Source: Bacteroidota bacterium
Lineage (GTDB): Bacteria > Bacteroidota > Bacteroidia > Bacteroidales > Bacteroidaceae
Direction of reading: 5' to 3'
Assembly (NCBI GenBank): GCA_023458215.1
Contig: JAEXAJ010000072.1
Location: forward strand, 1 to 30,124
DNA length: 30,124 nucleotides
Made by a program: the position numbers and the translations under genes. The notes under the pieces were generated by a model. It did no database searches, had not been told where the DNA came from, and worked only from the letters and a program-made list of their open reading frames with translations. Below are positions 8,301-15,511 of this stretch, piece after piece; the first letter of the stretch is position 1; each line of letters opens with the position of its first letter.

Positions 8301-9398
8301 AAACCATAAGTCGCCCTCTTTATCTTCCATAATTGCATTAACTTGATCGTTGATAAGTGATTGTGGGTTACCAACAGAATGTTTTATCCATTTGTAATCA
8401 GAATAGCGGTTATTGCGTACTGTAATTCCTATCGGATAGTTGGCCATCCAGATGCGTTGCTCATTATCGATATACAAGTCATTAATTGTATTGCCGTTCA
8501 TTGCATTATAGCGATTATAGTCGGCGATAATATAAGGAATGCAATCGTAAGTTTTAGTATTCATCTTATAAACACCGGCACCGTCTGTAGCGATGAGTAT
8601 ATCATCGGTGTAGTAGGAGCGTATGCAATTGATGCTGATATCCATAAGTCCGGCGTCTAAATGCATGGCTTCATGCTTGTTCAGGTCATATACATACATA
8701 CCTCGTTGAAATGTTCCGATAAACACTTTGTTAGAAGGCTGGTGGTAAAACACCTCATTTATTTGAATCTTCAAAGTATCTAATTTGGGACAAGGGTTCA
8801 GCATTAGGGTGTTGTTACTCAATGTTGCATAATGGATGCCGATATCGGTACCGATGAAATAGTGTGTGGGATCTATTTGAGCGATGTCTGTAATGCTTTC
8901 GCCTATTTCATTTTTAATGAGTACTACTTTTTGGGTATTTGTATTATATAGATACAATGCATCTTCATTGCAAAGCCATACAACATTGTTGGTATCAATA
9001 AAGCCATAAGAAATAGGTATCGGACGCCCTTTAACTTCATTTTCGGGTAATTTATATACTAATTGAAAACGGTCGTGCTGGCTGTCATAGCAGAATACAC
9101 GTCCTTTTTTGCCTATTTCCCATAAAGTACCCTTCGTGTCGATATAAAGCCAATTCAAGTTCATCATTGAATTTACTTCTTCGTCACCATCCATTAACTT
9201 GTACTGTTTGAACTCTTTTCCGTTGTATCGGTCGATACCATCATGAGTGAGAAACCACATGTAGCCTTTTTGGTCTTTTTGTATGGCATATACCCGTCTA
9301 TTGCTTAATCCATCTTCTACTCCGATGTATTGGTAGGTCTGGGCAACACTTACAAGTGGAAGTAGTAGCAGTATATAGAAAAAGAGAAACTTTCTCAT
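5358..9398 (-). CDS. Hybrid two-component system regulator (HTCS)
   Basis: A 1346-residue single-chain sensor and regulator. A signal peptide (about 1-19) leads into periplasmic beta-propeller repeats of the Reg_prop type (motifs such as GLSNRRVYAI, MWFLTHDGI and GDLWFATNNGIS) over roughly residues 20-690. A Y_Y_Y domain follows (about 700-765, with LEGFYDGWS and LSPGKYKLRVRA), then a transmembrane helix near 770-795. HisKA has His816 in HDIRTPLT, followed by HATPase_c with DTGIGV and GSGIGL. The receiver domain has Asp1130 in ISDIMMPEMRG, and an AraC-type HTH (about 1240-1335) ends the protein. Such proteins normally detect glycan fragments and switch on a nearby SusC/SusD locus. No susC/susD pair is in the window, so its target is unknown. 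The C-terminal tail is repeat-derived. A good promoter lies at 9455-9489. Confidence 0.95.
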   Translation of the reverse strand: MRKFLFFYILLLLPLVSVAQTYQYIGVEDGLSNRRVYAIQKDQKGYMWFLTHDGIDRYNGKEFKQYKLMDGDEEVNSMMNLNWLYIDTKGTLWEIGKKGRVFCYDSQHDRFQLVYKLPENEVKGRPIPISYGFIDTNNVVWLCNEDALYLYNTNTQKVVLIKNEIGESITDIAQIDPTHYFIGTDIGIHYATLSNNTLMLNPCPKLDTLKIQINEVFYHQPSNKVFIGTFQRGMYVYDLNKHEAMHLDAGLMDISINCIRSYYTDDILIATDGAGVYKMNTKTYDCIPYIIADYNRYNAMNGNTINDLYIDNEQRIWMANYPIGITVRNNRYSDYKWIKHSVGNPQSLINDQVNAIMEDKEGDLWFATNNGISLYLSKTNQWHNFFSVFNVGNPVKNNTFVSLCEVSPGVIWAGGYSSGIYQINKKDMSFDIFKPIPFGGQNGRPDKYIRAIMKTSDGMIWSGGYYNLKEIDFANKEVRYIPGLNGITSIIEKDAEHMWIGTATGLYLLEKKTGKFQEIKMPVESYYIYSLTQTPDSLLYIGTNNAGLLIYNHTKNTFEHFHRDNCALISNNIYTIIYDGKRDLFLSTENGLTCFNPIEKTFHNWTKEQGLKTDHFNATSGILRKNGNFIFGSTDDAVEFSKNMTLPRDYDFKMMFSDLRLFYQTVYPKDEDSPLEQDINDTKTLQLKYNQNIFSLQVSSINYDYPSLVLYSWKLEGFYDGWSRPGQENVIRFTNLSPGKYKLRVRAISNEDRRVVLEERTMDIIIEQPIWFSIWALLLYAIVIVSIASITLRIIILRKQRKVSDEKIRFFVNTAHDIRTPLTLIKAPLEELVDHENLTEGGRNNMNTALRNVNALLRLTTNLINFERADTYSGTLYVSEYELSTYMEETVNAFRPYADVKRINFTYESNFRYLNIWLDKDKMDSILKNIISNALKYTPDGGSVSIYAADTEDSWSIEVKDTGIGVPASEQKKLFKIHFRGSNAINSKVTGSGIGLLLVYKLVRLHKGKLNFSSTEGKGSTIKVTFPKGEKHYRKAIRRPKPNTDRVVYTSSGVPANVPLPTSPSTNSYEDTMLQANDKRSKLHIVEDNDELREYLRKTLSDQYITQICSNGKMALIIVKEFQPDLIISDIMMPEMRGDELCKALKNDIDTSHIPIILLTALNNDKNVIEGLQVGADEYIVKPFNIGILRATITNLLTNRALLRRKYADLDLNDDEHDVECINCSSDLDWKFIATVKKHVEDNLDNPSFNVDVLCNLLNMSRTSFYNKIKALTDESPADYIRVIRLKRAAQLLKEQKYSITEVAEMTGFSDAKYFREVFKKHFEVSPSHYAKENGGKSDNSDKVIG

Positions 9399-9454
9399 AA
9401 TTGTCGAATTGATTTAGAGTGTTGATGTGAATAGGGGGAATTGTAAAATTAACA

Positions 9455-9489
9455 CAAAAGTAGTGATTTTGTTTGAGAAAAGCAAGAAA
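9455..9489 (-). promoter_or_regulatory. Bacteroides-type promoter for the HTCS gene
   Basis: On the minus strand a perfect -7 box TACTTTTG (9455-9462) lies 20 bases downstream of a -33-like TTTCTTG (9483-9489). This fits the Bacteroides primary sigma consensus (TTTG, 19-21 bases, TAnnTTTG). Transcription should start near 9448, giving a leader of about 50 bases. Confidence 0.6.
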
Positions 9490-9512
9490 GTGTATGAAGA
9501 TGTATAAAAACA

Positions 9513-9549
9513 AAGCAGGCGTGAGAATTAGATAAACTCACGCCTGCTT
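9513..9549 (-). terminator. Intrinsic terminator of purL
   Basis: A perfect 13-bp inverted repeat (AAGCAGGCGTGAG at 9513-9525, CTCACGCCTGCTT at 9537-9549) with an 11-base loop. Read on the minus strand it is followed by TGTTTTT, and it lies 26 bases beyond the purL stop. It separates purL from the HTCS promoter. Confidence 0.9.
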
Positions 9550-9575
9550 AAAACTTGTAAAATATAAGATTTTAT

Positions 9576-12500
9576 TTACTTTTTCTTATTTTCTACCCAC
9601 TTTCGTGCATTCACAAAGGCTTCGATCCACGGTGTTACCTGGTCGCTGTTCACACGGTCGGCAGGATAATAAGCGTTCTGCCAAGGGAAGATGGCACGTT
9701 CCAAGTGAGGCATCAAAGCAAGATGACGTCCGTCGGTACTTGCCAAAGCAGCTATTGAATAGTCTGAGTTGTTAGGATTGGCAGGGTATTCGTCATAGCT
9801 GTATTTAGCCACCACATTGTACTTGTCTTCATCGTAAGGCAGTGAGAACTTGCCTTCTCCGTGAGCCACCCAGATACCCAGTTTGCTGCCGCTCAGTGAA
9901 CCGAACATTACGCTGCGGTTGGTGGGGATGGTAAGGCCAAGGAATCTGGACTCGAACTTATGTGATTCATTATGAAGCATAGTACCTTTCTTCTTATGTT
10001 CCGGATTGATGAGGTTGAGTTCCATCATCAGCTGGCAGCCGTTGCACACACCCAGTGATAGCGTATCTTCACGGGCATAATACCTGTCGAGTGCTTCTTT
10101 GGCTTTCGGGTTGAAGAGGAAGGCGCCGGCCCATCCTTTGGCAGAGCCCAACACGTCGGAGTTGGAGAAACCACCGCAATATACAATCATGTTTACATCA
10201 TCCAGTGTTTCACGGCCGCTGATGAGGTCGGTCATGGTGACATCTTTCACGTCGAAGCCTGCCAGATAGAGTGAGTAAGCCATTTCGCGTTCGCCATTGG
10301 TTCCCTTCTCACGGATGATAGCGGCACGGATGCCCGAAGGAGTGCGACGGTTCGGGTCGATGCCGTATTGTGAGAATTTACCTTTAAACTCGGGCATGAA
10401 CGATATTTCCAGCGGTTGCATCTTGTAGTTCTCGAAACGTTTCTTGGCGCAACCGTTCATTGATTGCTTGCGGTCGAGCAAGTAAGAAGAAGAGTACCAA
10501 ACATCGCGCATATAGTCGATGCCGAACTGATAGGTAGCCCCGTCTTTCGATACCAATATGTGGCGTTCGTCCGTCGGCTTGCCGAGTTTTACGTAACCTA
10601 CACCTGCATCTTCCAATATCTCTTTCACAGCTTCTTTATGTTTGTCGCTAATCTGGATTACGATACCCGGGTTCTCGGCAAACAGGATCTTGATGAGGTC
10701 TTGTTCTTTGATTTTATCCAGTTCGATTTCCATACCGCCTTCTACGTTCGAGAAGCACATTTCGAGCAGTGTGGTGATAAGACCACCGGCTGAAATATCG
10801 TGTCCGGCAAGGATCAAACCTTTATTGACTAACTCTTGTACGGCCAAGAAAGCATCGCGGAAGTATTCGGCATCTTGTACGCAAGGTACTTCGTCACCTA
10901 CCTTGCCCAATGACTGTGCAAAAGCAGAACCGCCCAGCTTCAACTGGTCGAAACTGAAATCTATGTGGTAGATGGTTGTCTTTTCATTGTTGACAAGCAC
11001 CGGAGAAACCACTTTCTTTACATCCGAAACTTCACCACCTGCAGAAACGATAACTGTACCCGGAGCAATTACTTTGCTTCCGTCGGGGTATTTCTGAGTC
11101 ATCGAGAGGGAGTCTTTACCCGTAGGCACGTTGATTTGCAGTGCACAGCAGAAGTCGCTTAATGCTTTTACAGCTGTGTAAAGGCGTGCGTCTTCACCTT
11201 CTTGCGAACGGCAGGGCCACATCCAGTTGGCAGAGAGTGATACGCTATCCAAACCTTCGGCAAGCGGTGCCCAAACCAAATTGGTCAATGCTTCGCTTAC
11301 TGAAAGGATAGAACCGGCAGCAGGATCTGCAAGAGCAGCCTGGGGGGCATGTCCCAAAGAGGTAGCGATACCCTTTTCGCCACGATAATCCAAAGCTACT
11401 ACGCCACAGTCGCTCAACGGCAACTGAAGTTCGCCTTGGCATTGCTGGCGGGCGATCTTGCCGGTTACCGAACGGTCCACCTTATTGGTTAACCAGTCTT
11501 TACAAGCAACAGCCTCCAGTTGAAGTACGTTAGTCAGGTATTCGTGTAACTTCGGAAGTTCATATTCAGGCATTTCGTAGTGACGTTCCACGGTTTTGTC
11601 TATCATGTAAGTCTTGGGCGAAGAACCGAACATCTGCTCTACGGCCAGGTCGAACGGACGGACGCCATCAGCCTGCTGGAAAGCGAAGCGATGGTCGCCG
11701 GTGGTTTCACCCACTACGTACATCGGAGCACGTTCGCGCTCGGCTACTTTGCGTACATGCTCGATGGCTTCTTCGTGAATCAACAAGCCCATACGCTCCT
11801 GACTTTCGTTCGCGATGATTTCTTTGGCGGACAAAGTTTTGTCGCCGATGGGCAATTTATCCATGTGGATGACACCGCCACACTCTTCTACCAACTCCGA
11901 CAAACAGTTGACGTGTCCTGCCGAACCGTGGTCGTGGATAGAAACTACCGGGTTGTTTTCTTCTTCACAGAGGGCACGTACTACGTTGTAGGCGCGTTTC
12001 TGCATTTCAGCGTTGGCGCGTTGCACGGCGTTCAGTTCGATGCCGCTGCTATAACGTCCTGTATCTACTGAGGATACAGAACCGCCGCCCAGACCGATAC
12101 GGTAATTGTCACCACCAATAACAACGACTTTGTTTCCTGCTTCGGGAGTACCTTTCAGGCAGTCGCGTTGAGTGCCGTAGCCTACGCCACCGGCCAGCAT
12201 GATTACTTTATCGTAACCATAAACTTCCTCATTCTCTTTGTGTTCGAAAGTAAGTACAGAACCACAAATCAGCGGTTGGCCGAACTTGTTACCGAAGTCA
12301 CTTGCACCGTTGGAAGCTTTAATCAGAATCTGTTCGGGAGTCTGATATAACCATTCACGTACTGGAAGAATATCTTCCCAAGAACGTTCTTCATCCGTGC
12401 GAGGATAAGAAGTCATGTATACAGCAGTTCCGGCAATCGGCATGGAGCCTTTACCACCACCCATACGGTCGCGTATTTCACCACCGGTACCGGTAGATGC

Positions 12501-13280
12501 ACCGTTGAAGGGTTCAACTGTGGTCGGGAAGTTATGAGTCTCAGCTTTCAGAGAGATAACACTCTTGATATCTTTCACCTGGAAGAAATCGGGCTTGGCA
12601 TGATCTGCCGGAGCAAACTGTTCCACTACCGGACCTTCGGCAAAAGCTACATTGTCCTTATAGGCTGAAATAATCTTGTTGGGGTTTTCCTGAGTAGTCT
12701 TCTTTATCATCTGGAAGAGAGACGATTCTTGTTCTACTCCGTCAATAACGAATGTACCGCCAAAGATTTTATGGCGGCAATGCTCGGAGTTGATTTGGGC
12801 GAAGCCAAACACTTCTGAGTCAGTCAGACGGCGACCTAAATCGTTCTCTACCTTCTTGAGGTAGTCCATTTCTTCTTTAGATAGTGCCAAACCTTCTTTT
12901 TCATTGTAGGCTTCGAGGTCTTCGATGTGTACGATTGGTTCCGGTTGACGGTTGGTGGTGAATACATTCTGGTCGAGACCTTTGTACATACGTTGCAACA
13001 TTGGGTCACGATCAGCGTTTTCATCTTTTACAGGGAAATATTCTTCAATACGAAGAATACCGTCCAGGCCCATGTTTTGGGTGATTTCCACGGCGTTAGT
13101 ACTCCAAGGAGTTATCATCTCGCGGCGCGGGCCAACGAAATGTCCTTTCAGGTTGTCTTCACTTTCGGGGGTGGCTTCTCCAAAAAGCCAGCAAAGTTTG
13201 TCGCTATCTGCTTGGGTGAGTTTGTGGTCGCATTCTACGGCCATCACGCTCTTGGAAGGGGTTCTGAAAAAAAGAATCAT
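9576..13280 (-). CDS. purL: Phosphoribosylformylglycinamidine synthase, large single-chain form
   Basis: A 1234-residue FGAM synthase for the fourth step of purine synthesis: FGAR, ATP and glutamine give FGAM in the cytoplasm. The order is an N-terminal PurS-like part, a linker with the FAQINSEHCRHKIFGG motif, two AIRS-type ATP-binding halves (KAETHNFPT, GGEIRDRMGGGKGS, HDHGSAGH, HDISAGGL) and a C-terminal class I glutamine amidotransferase. That last domain has the nucleophile Cys1079 in LGVCNGCQ and His1192/Glu1194 in MPHLERAIFPW. Length and layout match the single-chain enzyme of Proteobacteria and Bacteroides rather than the split PurL/PurQ/PurS form. It stands alone between its own promoter and terminator. 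No purine riboswitch was recognised upstream. Confidence 0.97.
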   Translation of the reverse strand: MILFFRTPSKSVMAVECDHKLTQADSDKLCWLFGEATPESEDNLKGHFVGPRREMITPWSTNAVEITQNMGLDGILRIEEYFPVKDENADRDPMLQRMYKGLDQNVFTTNRQPEPIVHIEDLEAYNEKEGLALSKEEMDYLKKVENDLGRRLTDSEVFGFAQINSEHCRHKIFGGTFVIDGVEQESSLFQMIKKTTQENPNKIISAYKDNVAFAEGPVVEQFAPADHAKPDFFQVKDIKSVISLKAETHNFPTTVEPFNGASTGTGGEIRDRMGGGKGSMPIAGTAVYMTSYPRTDEERSWEDILPVREWLYQTPEQILIKASNGASDFGNKFGQPLICGSVLTFEHKENEEVYGYDKVIMLAGGVGYGTQRDCLKGTPEAGNKVVVIGGDNYRIGLGGGSVSSVDTGRYSSGIELNAVQRANAEMQKRAYNVVRALCEEENNPVVSIHDHGSAGHVNCLSELVEECGGVIHMDKLPIGDKTLSAKEIIANESQERMGLLIHEEAIEHVRKVAERERAPMYVVGETTGDHRFAFQQADGVRPFDLAVEQMFGSSPKTYMIDKTVERHYEMPEYELPKLHEYLTNVLQLEAVACKDWLTNKVDRSVTGKIARQQCQGELQLPLSDCGVVALDYRGEKGIATSLGHAPQAALADPAAGSILSVSEALTNLVWAPLAEGLDSVSLSANWMWPCRSQEGEDARLYTAVKALSDFCCALQINVPTGKDSLSMTQKYPDGSKVIAPGTVIVSAGGEVSDVKKVVSPVLVNNEKTTIYHIDFSFDQLKLGGSAFAQSLGKVGDEVPCVQDAEYFRDAFLAVQELVNKGLILAGHDISAGGLITTLLEMCFSNVEGGMEIELDKIKEQDLIKILFAENPGIVIQISDKHKEAVKEILEDAGVGYVKLGKPTDERHILVSKDGATYQFGIDYMRDVWYSSSYLLDRKQSMNGCAKKRFENYKMQPLEISFMPEFKGKFSQYGIDPNRRTPSGIRAAIIREKGTNGEREMAYSLYLAGFDVKDVTMTDLISGRETLDDVNMIVYCGGFSNSDVLGSAKGWAGAFLFNPKAKEALDRYYAREDTLSLGVCNGCQLMMELNLINPEHKKKGTMLHNESHKFESRFLGLTIPTNRSVMFGSLSGSKLGIWVAHGEGKFSLPYDEDKYNVVAKYSYDEYPANPNNSDYSIAALASTDGRHLALMPHLERAIFPWQNAYYPADRVNSDQVTPWIEAFVNARKWVENKKK

Positions 13281-13373
13281 GCTTATATTTATGAATTATG
13301 ATTTATGATTTATGACTGAAGTGACTTAAACATCAGTCTCTTCAGGGCTTTTCTTCTTTCGAGTGCAAAGATA
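13281..13373 (-). promoter_or_regulatory. purL leader and candidate promoter
   Basis: On the minus strand a perfect -7 box TATCTTTG lies at 13366-13373. The -33 region is a T-run rather than a clear TTTG, so strength is uncertain. The leader of about 80 bases ends in AT-rich near-heptamer repeats (units such as ATTTATG at 13292-13313) just before the start codon. Confidence 0.5.
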
Positions 13374-13421
13374 TACAAAATAGGCGGGTAGGAGAAAAAA
13401 ATGACTAAATAAAAAACAAGG

Positions 13422-13463
13422 AAGAATCTCTTTTCCCTGTATAGTAAGGAAGAAGAGATTCTT
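13422..13463 (-). terminator. Intrinsic terminator of the LruC-domain gene
   Basis: Minus-strand arms AAGAATCTCTT-C-TTCC (13448-13463) and GGAAAAGAGATTCTT (13422-13436) form a 15-bp stem with one bulged base. It is followed by CCTTGTTTTTTATTT. A smaller hairpin, CAGGGTA-ACAT-TACCCTG, lies between it and the stop codon, at about 13483-13500. Confidence 0.8.
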
Positions 13464-13513
13464 CACAATCTTCAGGGTAATGTTACCCTGATGTTATGCA
13501 TTTAAGAATTCGG

Positions 13514-15256
13514 CTATTGCTGGTTGTAAATCAAATTTAAATCTTTATGATCGTTATACCAAGGATAGGATTTGTCCTCAAACCATTTTGAGAAACTGGG
13601 ATATGCTTTAGTGATACTCACTTTTTCTTGCGGCCATCTAAAGTCAGAACCAGGGATACGCATTCCCCATGTGGCTTTTTCCTCTTGGCTATACATATTC
13701 CAATGTATCTTGGTGTCGTTGGCTGTAATATAGAAGTCAATGTCATCTATGTTCAATCCTTCTTTTACATTGTCAAACTCTAATTCGAAAGATTGTGCAG
13801 GATAGAAAGGTTGACCGATTACGGTGTTGATAGGAATATCGGATGTTTCATTCTTTGTCAGAATAAAATGCGCTTCGAGTGGGTTGCCGGTTGGGGTACT
13901 TATTAAAGGCTGGGTTTGACCGGCTACTTCAATGTAAGGAATGATTTTATAGGCAGCACCTACTGCTTTTAGCTGACCTTTGATGGTTAGCGCATCCTCT
14001 TTTTGGGTAGCGGTTAGAGAAACTACAATATCATTCATGTCATAGTCCCCTTGAGTGGGGTACATGTCCTCAATGATGTAGGTGTAAGTACCTAACTCAT
14101 GCTCTTCGTTATTTCCAAAACCGCCGTCGTTGCAAGCAGTTCCAATAATGGTAATCATATCGGAAGCGTCTTCAACAATATTGTCTTGTTTTAAATCCGA
14201 TTCATCACATTCTACAAGTATGTTTTTTCCTACCGTTAGCTTGCTTTCTATTACTATTTTTTCAATTGTAGCTAGACCGGTATATTCTGTATCTCCTATG
14301 GTTGCACCTTCTCCCTGTAGGGTACAAGCACCACCTTGAGTAGCAATTAATTTACCGCATTTGAGCCATGCGCTTGTTTTTAATGTCAGTTTATTGTTGA
14401 CTAGAGTCAACGTCTCACAGGATGTATAACTTCTTTCTCCCAATTCTCTTTTGTCTGAACCATTGCCGTTGCCGTTATTCAGAATAAGATTGTGGGCATA
14501 GAAACAGCCGCCTTCATTCTTTCCTGTCATGGCATTCCCATTTTGGAAGATTGATCCGTTATCAAATTCAATGTCGTAGATATGAACTTCTCCATAATTG
14601 ATTAAATCACTGTTTTTCATATCGAGTTTTGTGCCATTGGCAGCAGTCATCTTTCCGCCATCTTCAATGGTGATTTCCCATTGGAATAGTTCTCCTCCCA
14701 CTTTGAAATTAAGTGTTCCTCCTTCTTTTACAGTGTACTGCTGGAATTTTTCTTTTACTGAGGTGATGTCAATAACTTTACCGTTTTCAACTATTATGCT
14801 CTGTTCATTTCCCCGTGTACTCACACTTCGCATGGTACTGCTATGCCCGAAGGAGCAAGTAAGGCTCTCTCCGTCGATAGCAACTTCTTTTTTAGTGGTT
14901 ACCTCACTGGCATCGGCATTTTTGAATGCCTGAACGATATATAATTTTGTAACGGTAGCCGGGACTACAATTTTCTGAGAAAATGGCAAGTCCTTGTTTA
15001 CTTTACCGGAAGCCGCAACCGGTAGTACACCTTCTCCGGGGGCTTTGTCATAGACGCGTACTGCATAGTAATATTTACCATTGTACTCATCGTTTACATC
15101 CACATTAACAGTTAATGCTTTTGTAGTGGACCAATCAAAATTATCAGGAACGCGTGCACCTAATTCAGGATTATAATTAGGGTCATAAGCATCATTCCGG
15201 CAGCTAGCGAATACACACGCCATTAGCAATAAACCAATTACTCCTTTTTTCATCAT
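13514..15256 (-). CDS. LruC-domain (DUF4842) surface lipoprotein
   Basis: A 580-residue predicted lipoprotein: a signal peptide with lipobox FASC and lipidated Cys19, then an Asn/Asp-rich N-terminus (NDAYDPNYNPELG) typical of exported Bacteroides lipoproteins. The middle section (about 150-350) is rich in Gly, Asn and short beta-strand patterns (for example NNGNGNGSDK) and resembles a beta-helix. The C-terminal third carries the LruC signature TYIIEDMYPTQGDYDMNDIVV, where the acidic D-x-D-x-N-D string suggests calcium binding. The function of this family is not established. It lies 255 bases downstream of the GH20 gene on the same strand but has its own candidate promoter and terminator, so it is probably a separate unit. 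The second Met (13 codon-like position 2) could also be the start without changing the lipobox. Confidence 0.82.
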   Translation of the reverse strand: MMKKGVIGLLLMACVFASCRNDAYDPNYNPELGARVPDNFDWSTTKALTVNVDVNDEYNGKYYYAVRVYDKAPGEGVLPVAASGKVNKDLPFSQKIVVPATVTKLYIVQAFKNADASEVTTKKEVAIDGESLTCSFGHSSTMRSVSTRGNEQSIIVENGKVIDITSVKEKFQQYTVKEGGTLNFKVGGELFQWEITIEDGGKMTAANGTKLDMKNSDLINYGEVHIYDIEFDNGSIFQNGNAMTGKNEGGCFYAHNLILNNGNGNGSDKRELGERSYTSCETLTLVNNKLTLKTSAWLKCGKLIATQGGACTLQGEGATIGDTEYTGLATIEKIVIESKLTVGKNILVECDESDLKQDNIVEDASDMITIIGTACNDGGFGNNEEHELGTYTYIIEDMYPTQGDYDMNDIVVSLTATQKEDALTIKGQLKAVGAAYKIIPYIEVAGQTQPLISTPTGNPLEAHFILTKNETSDIPINTVIGQPFYPAQSFELEFDNVKEGLNIDDIDFYITANDTKIHWNMYSQEEKATWGMRIPGSDFRWPQEKVSITKAYPSFSKWFEDKSYPWYNDHKDLNLIYNQQ

Positions 15257-15356
15257 GTTATGTTTTTTATATATTAATAGTGAAGGTTTGCGGATAGCCG
15301 TAGTCCTCTTGTTTGCAAGAAAAATGAGTGTAATTGTCAGACTCTTAAATTCTATG

Positions 15357-15364
15357 CAAAGTTA
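15357..15364 (-). promoter_or_regulatory. Candidate -7 box for the LruC-domain gene
   Basis: Minus-strand TAACTTTG matches TAnnTTTG exactly, about 100 bases upstream of the start codon, in an AT-rich gap (15257-15511). The gap holds no other feature I can support. The -33 element is not clear. Confidence 0.45.
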
Positions 15365-15511
15365 ATATAAATATTGTATATATATGATGAAGGTTGATTG
15401 TTTTATTTTTGTAATTGGTAATATTAACTATTTGTAGATGTGTTGATCTTCTAATTGTCAGATTATCAATATTATGTTTTGGGGTTTTTAACTCATCGGT
15501 TAGGCTATGAA

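Noticed and set aside
9298..9513. 71-residue minus-strand frame at the HTCS 5' end
   Set aside because: It overlaps the start of the well-supported HTCS gene and its promoter in another frame and shows no protein signature.
13281..13320. Purine riboswitch before purL
   Set aside because: The leader is short and made of AT-rich near-repeats, with no conserved purine or PRPP aptamer pairing.
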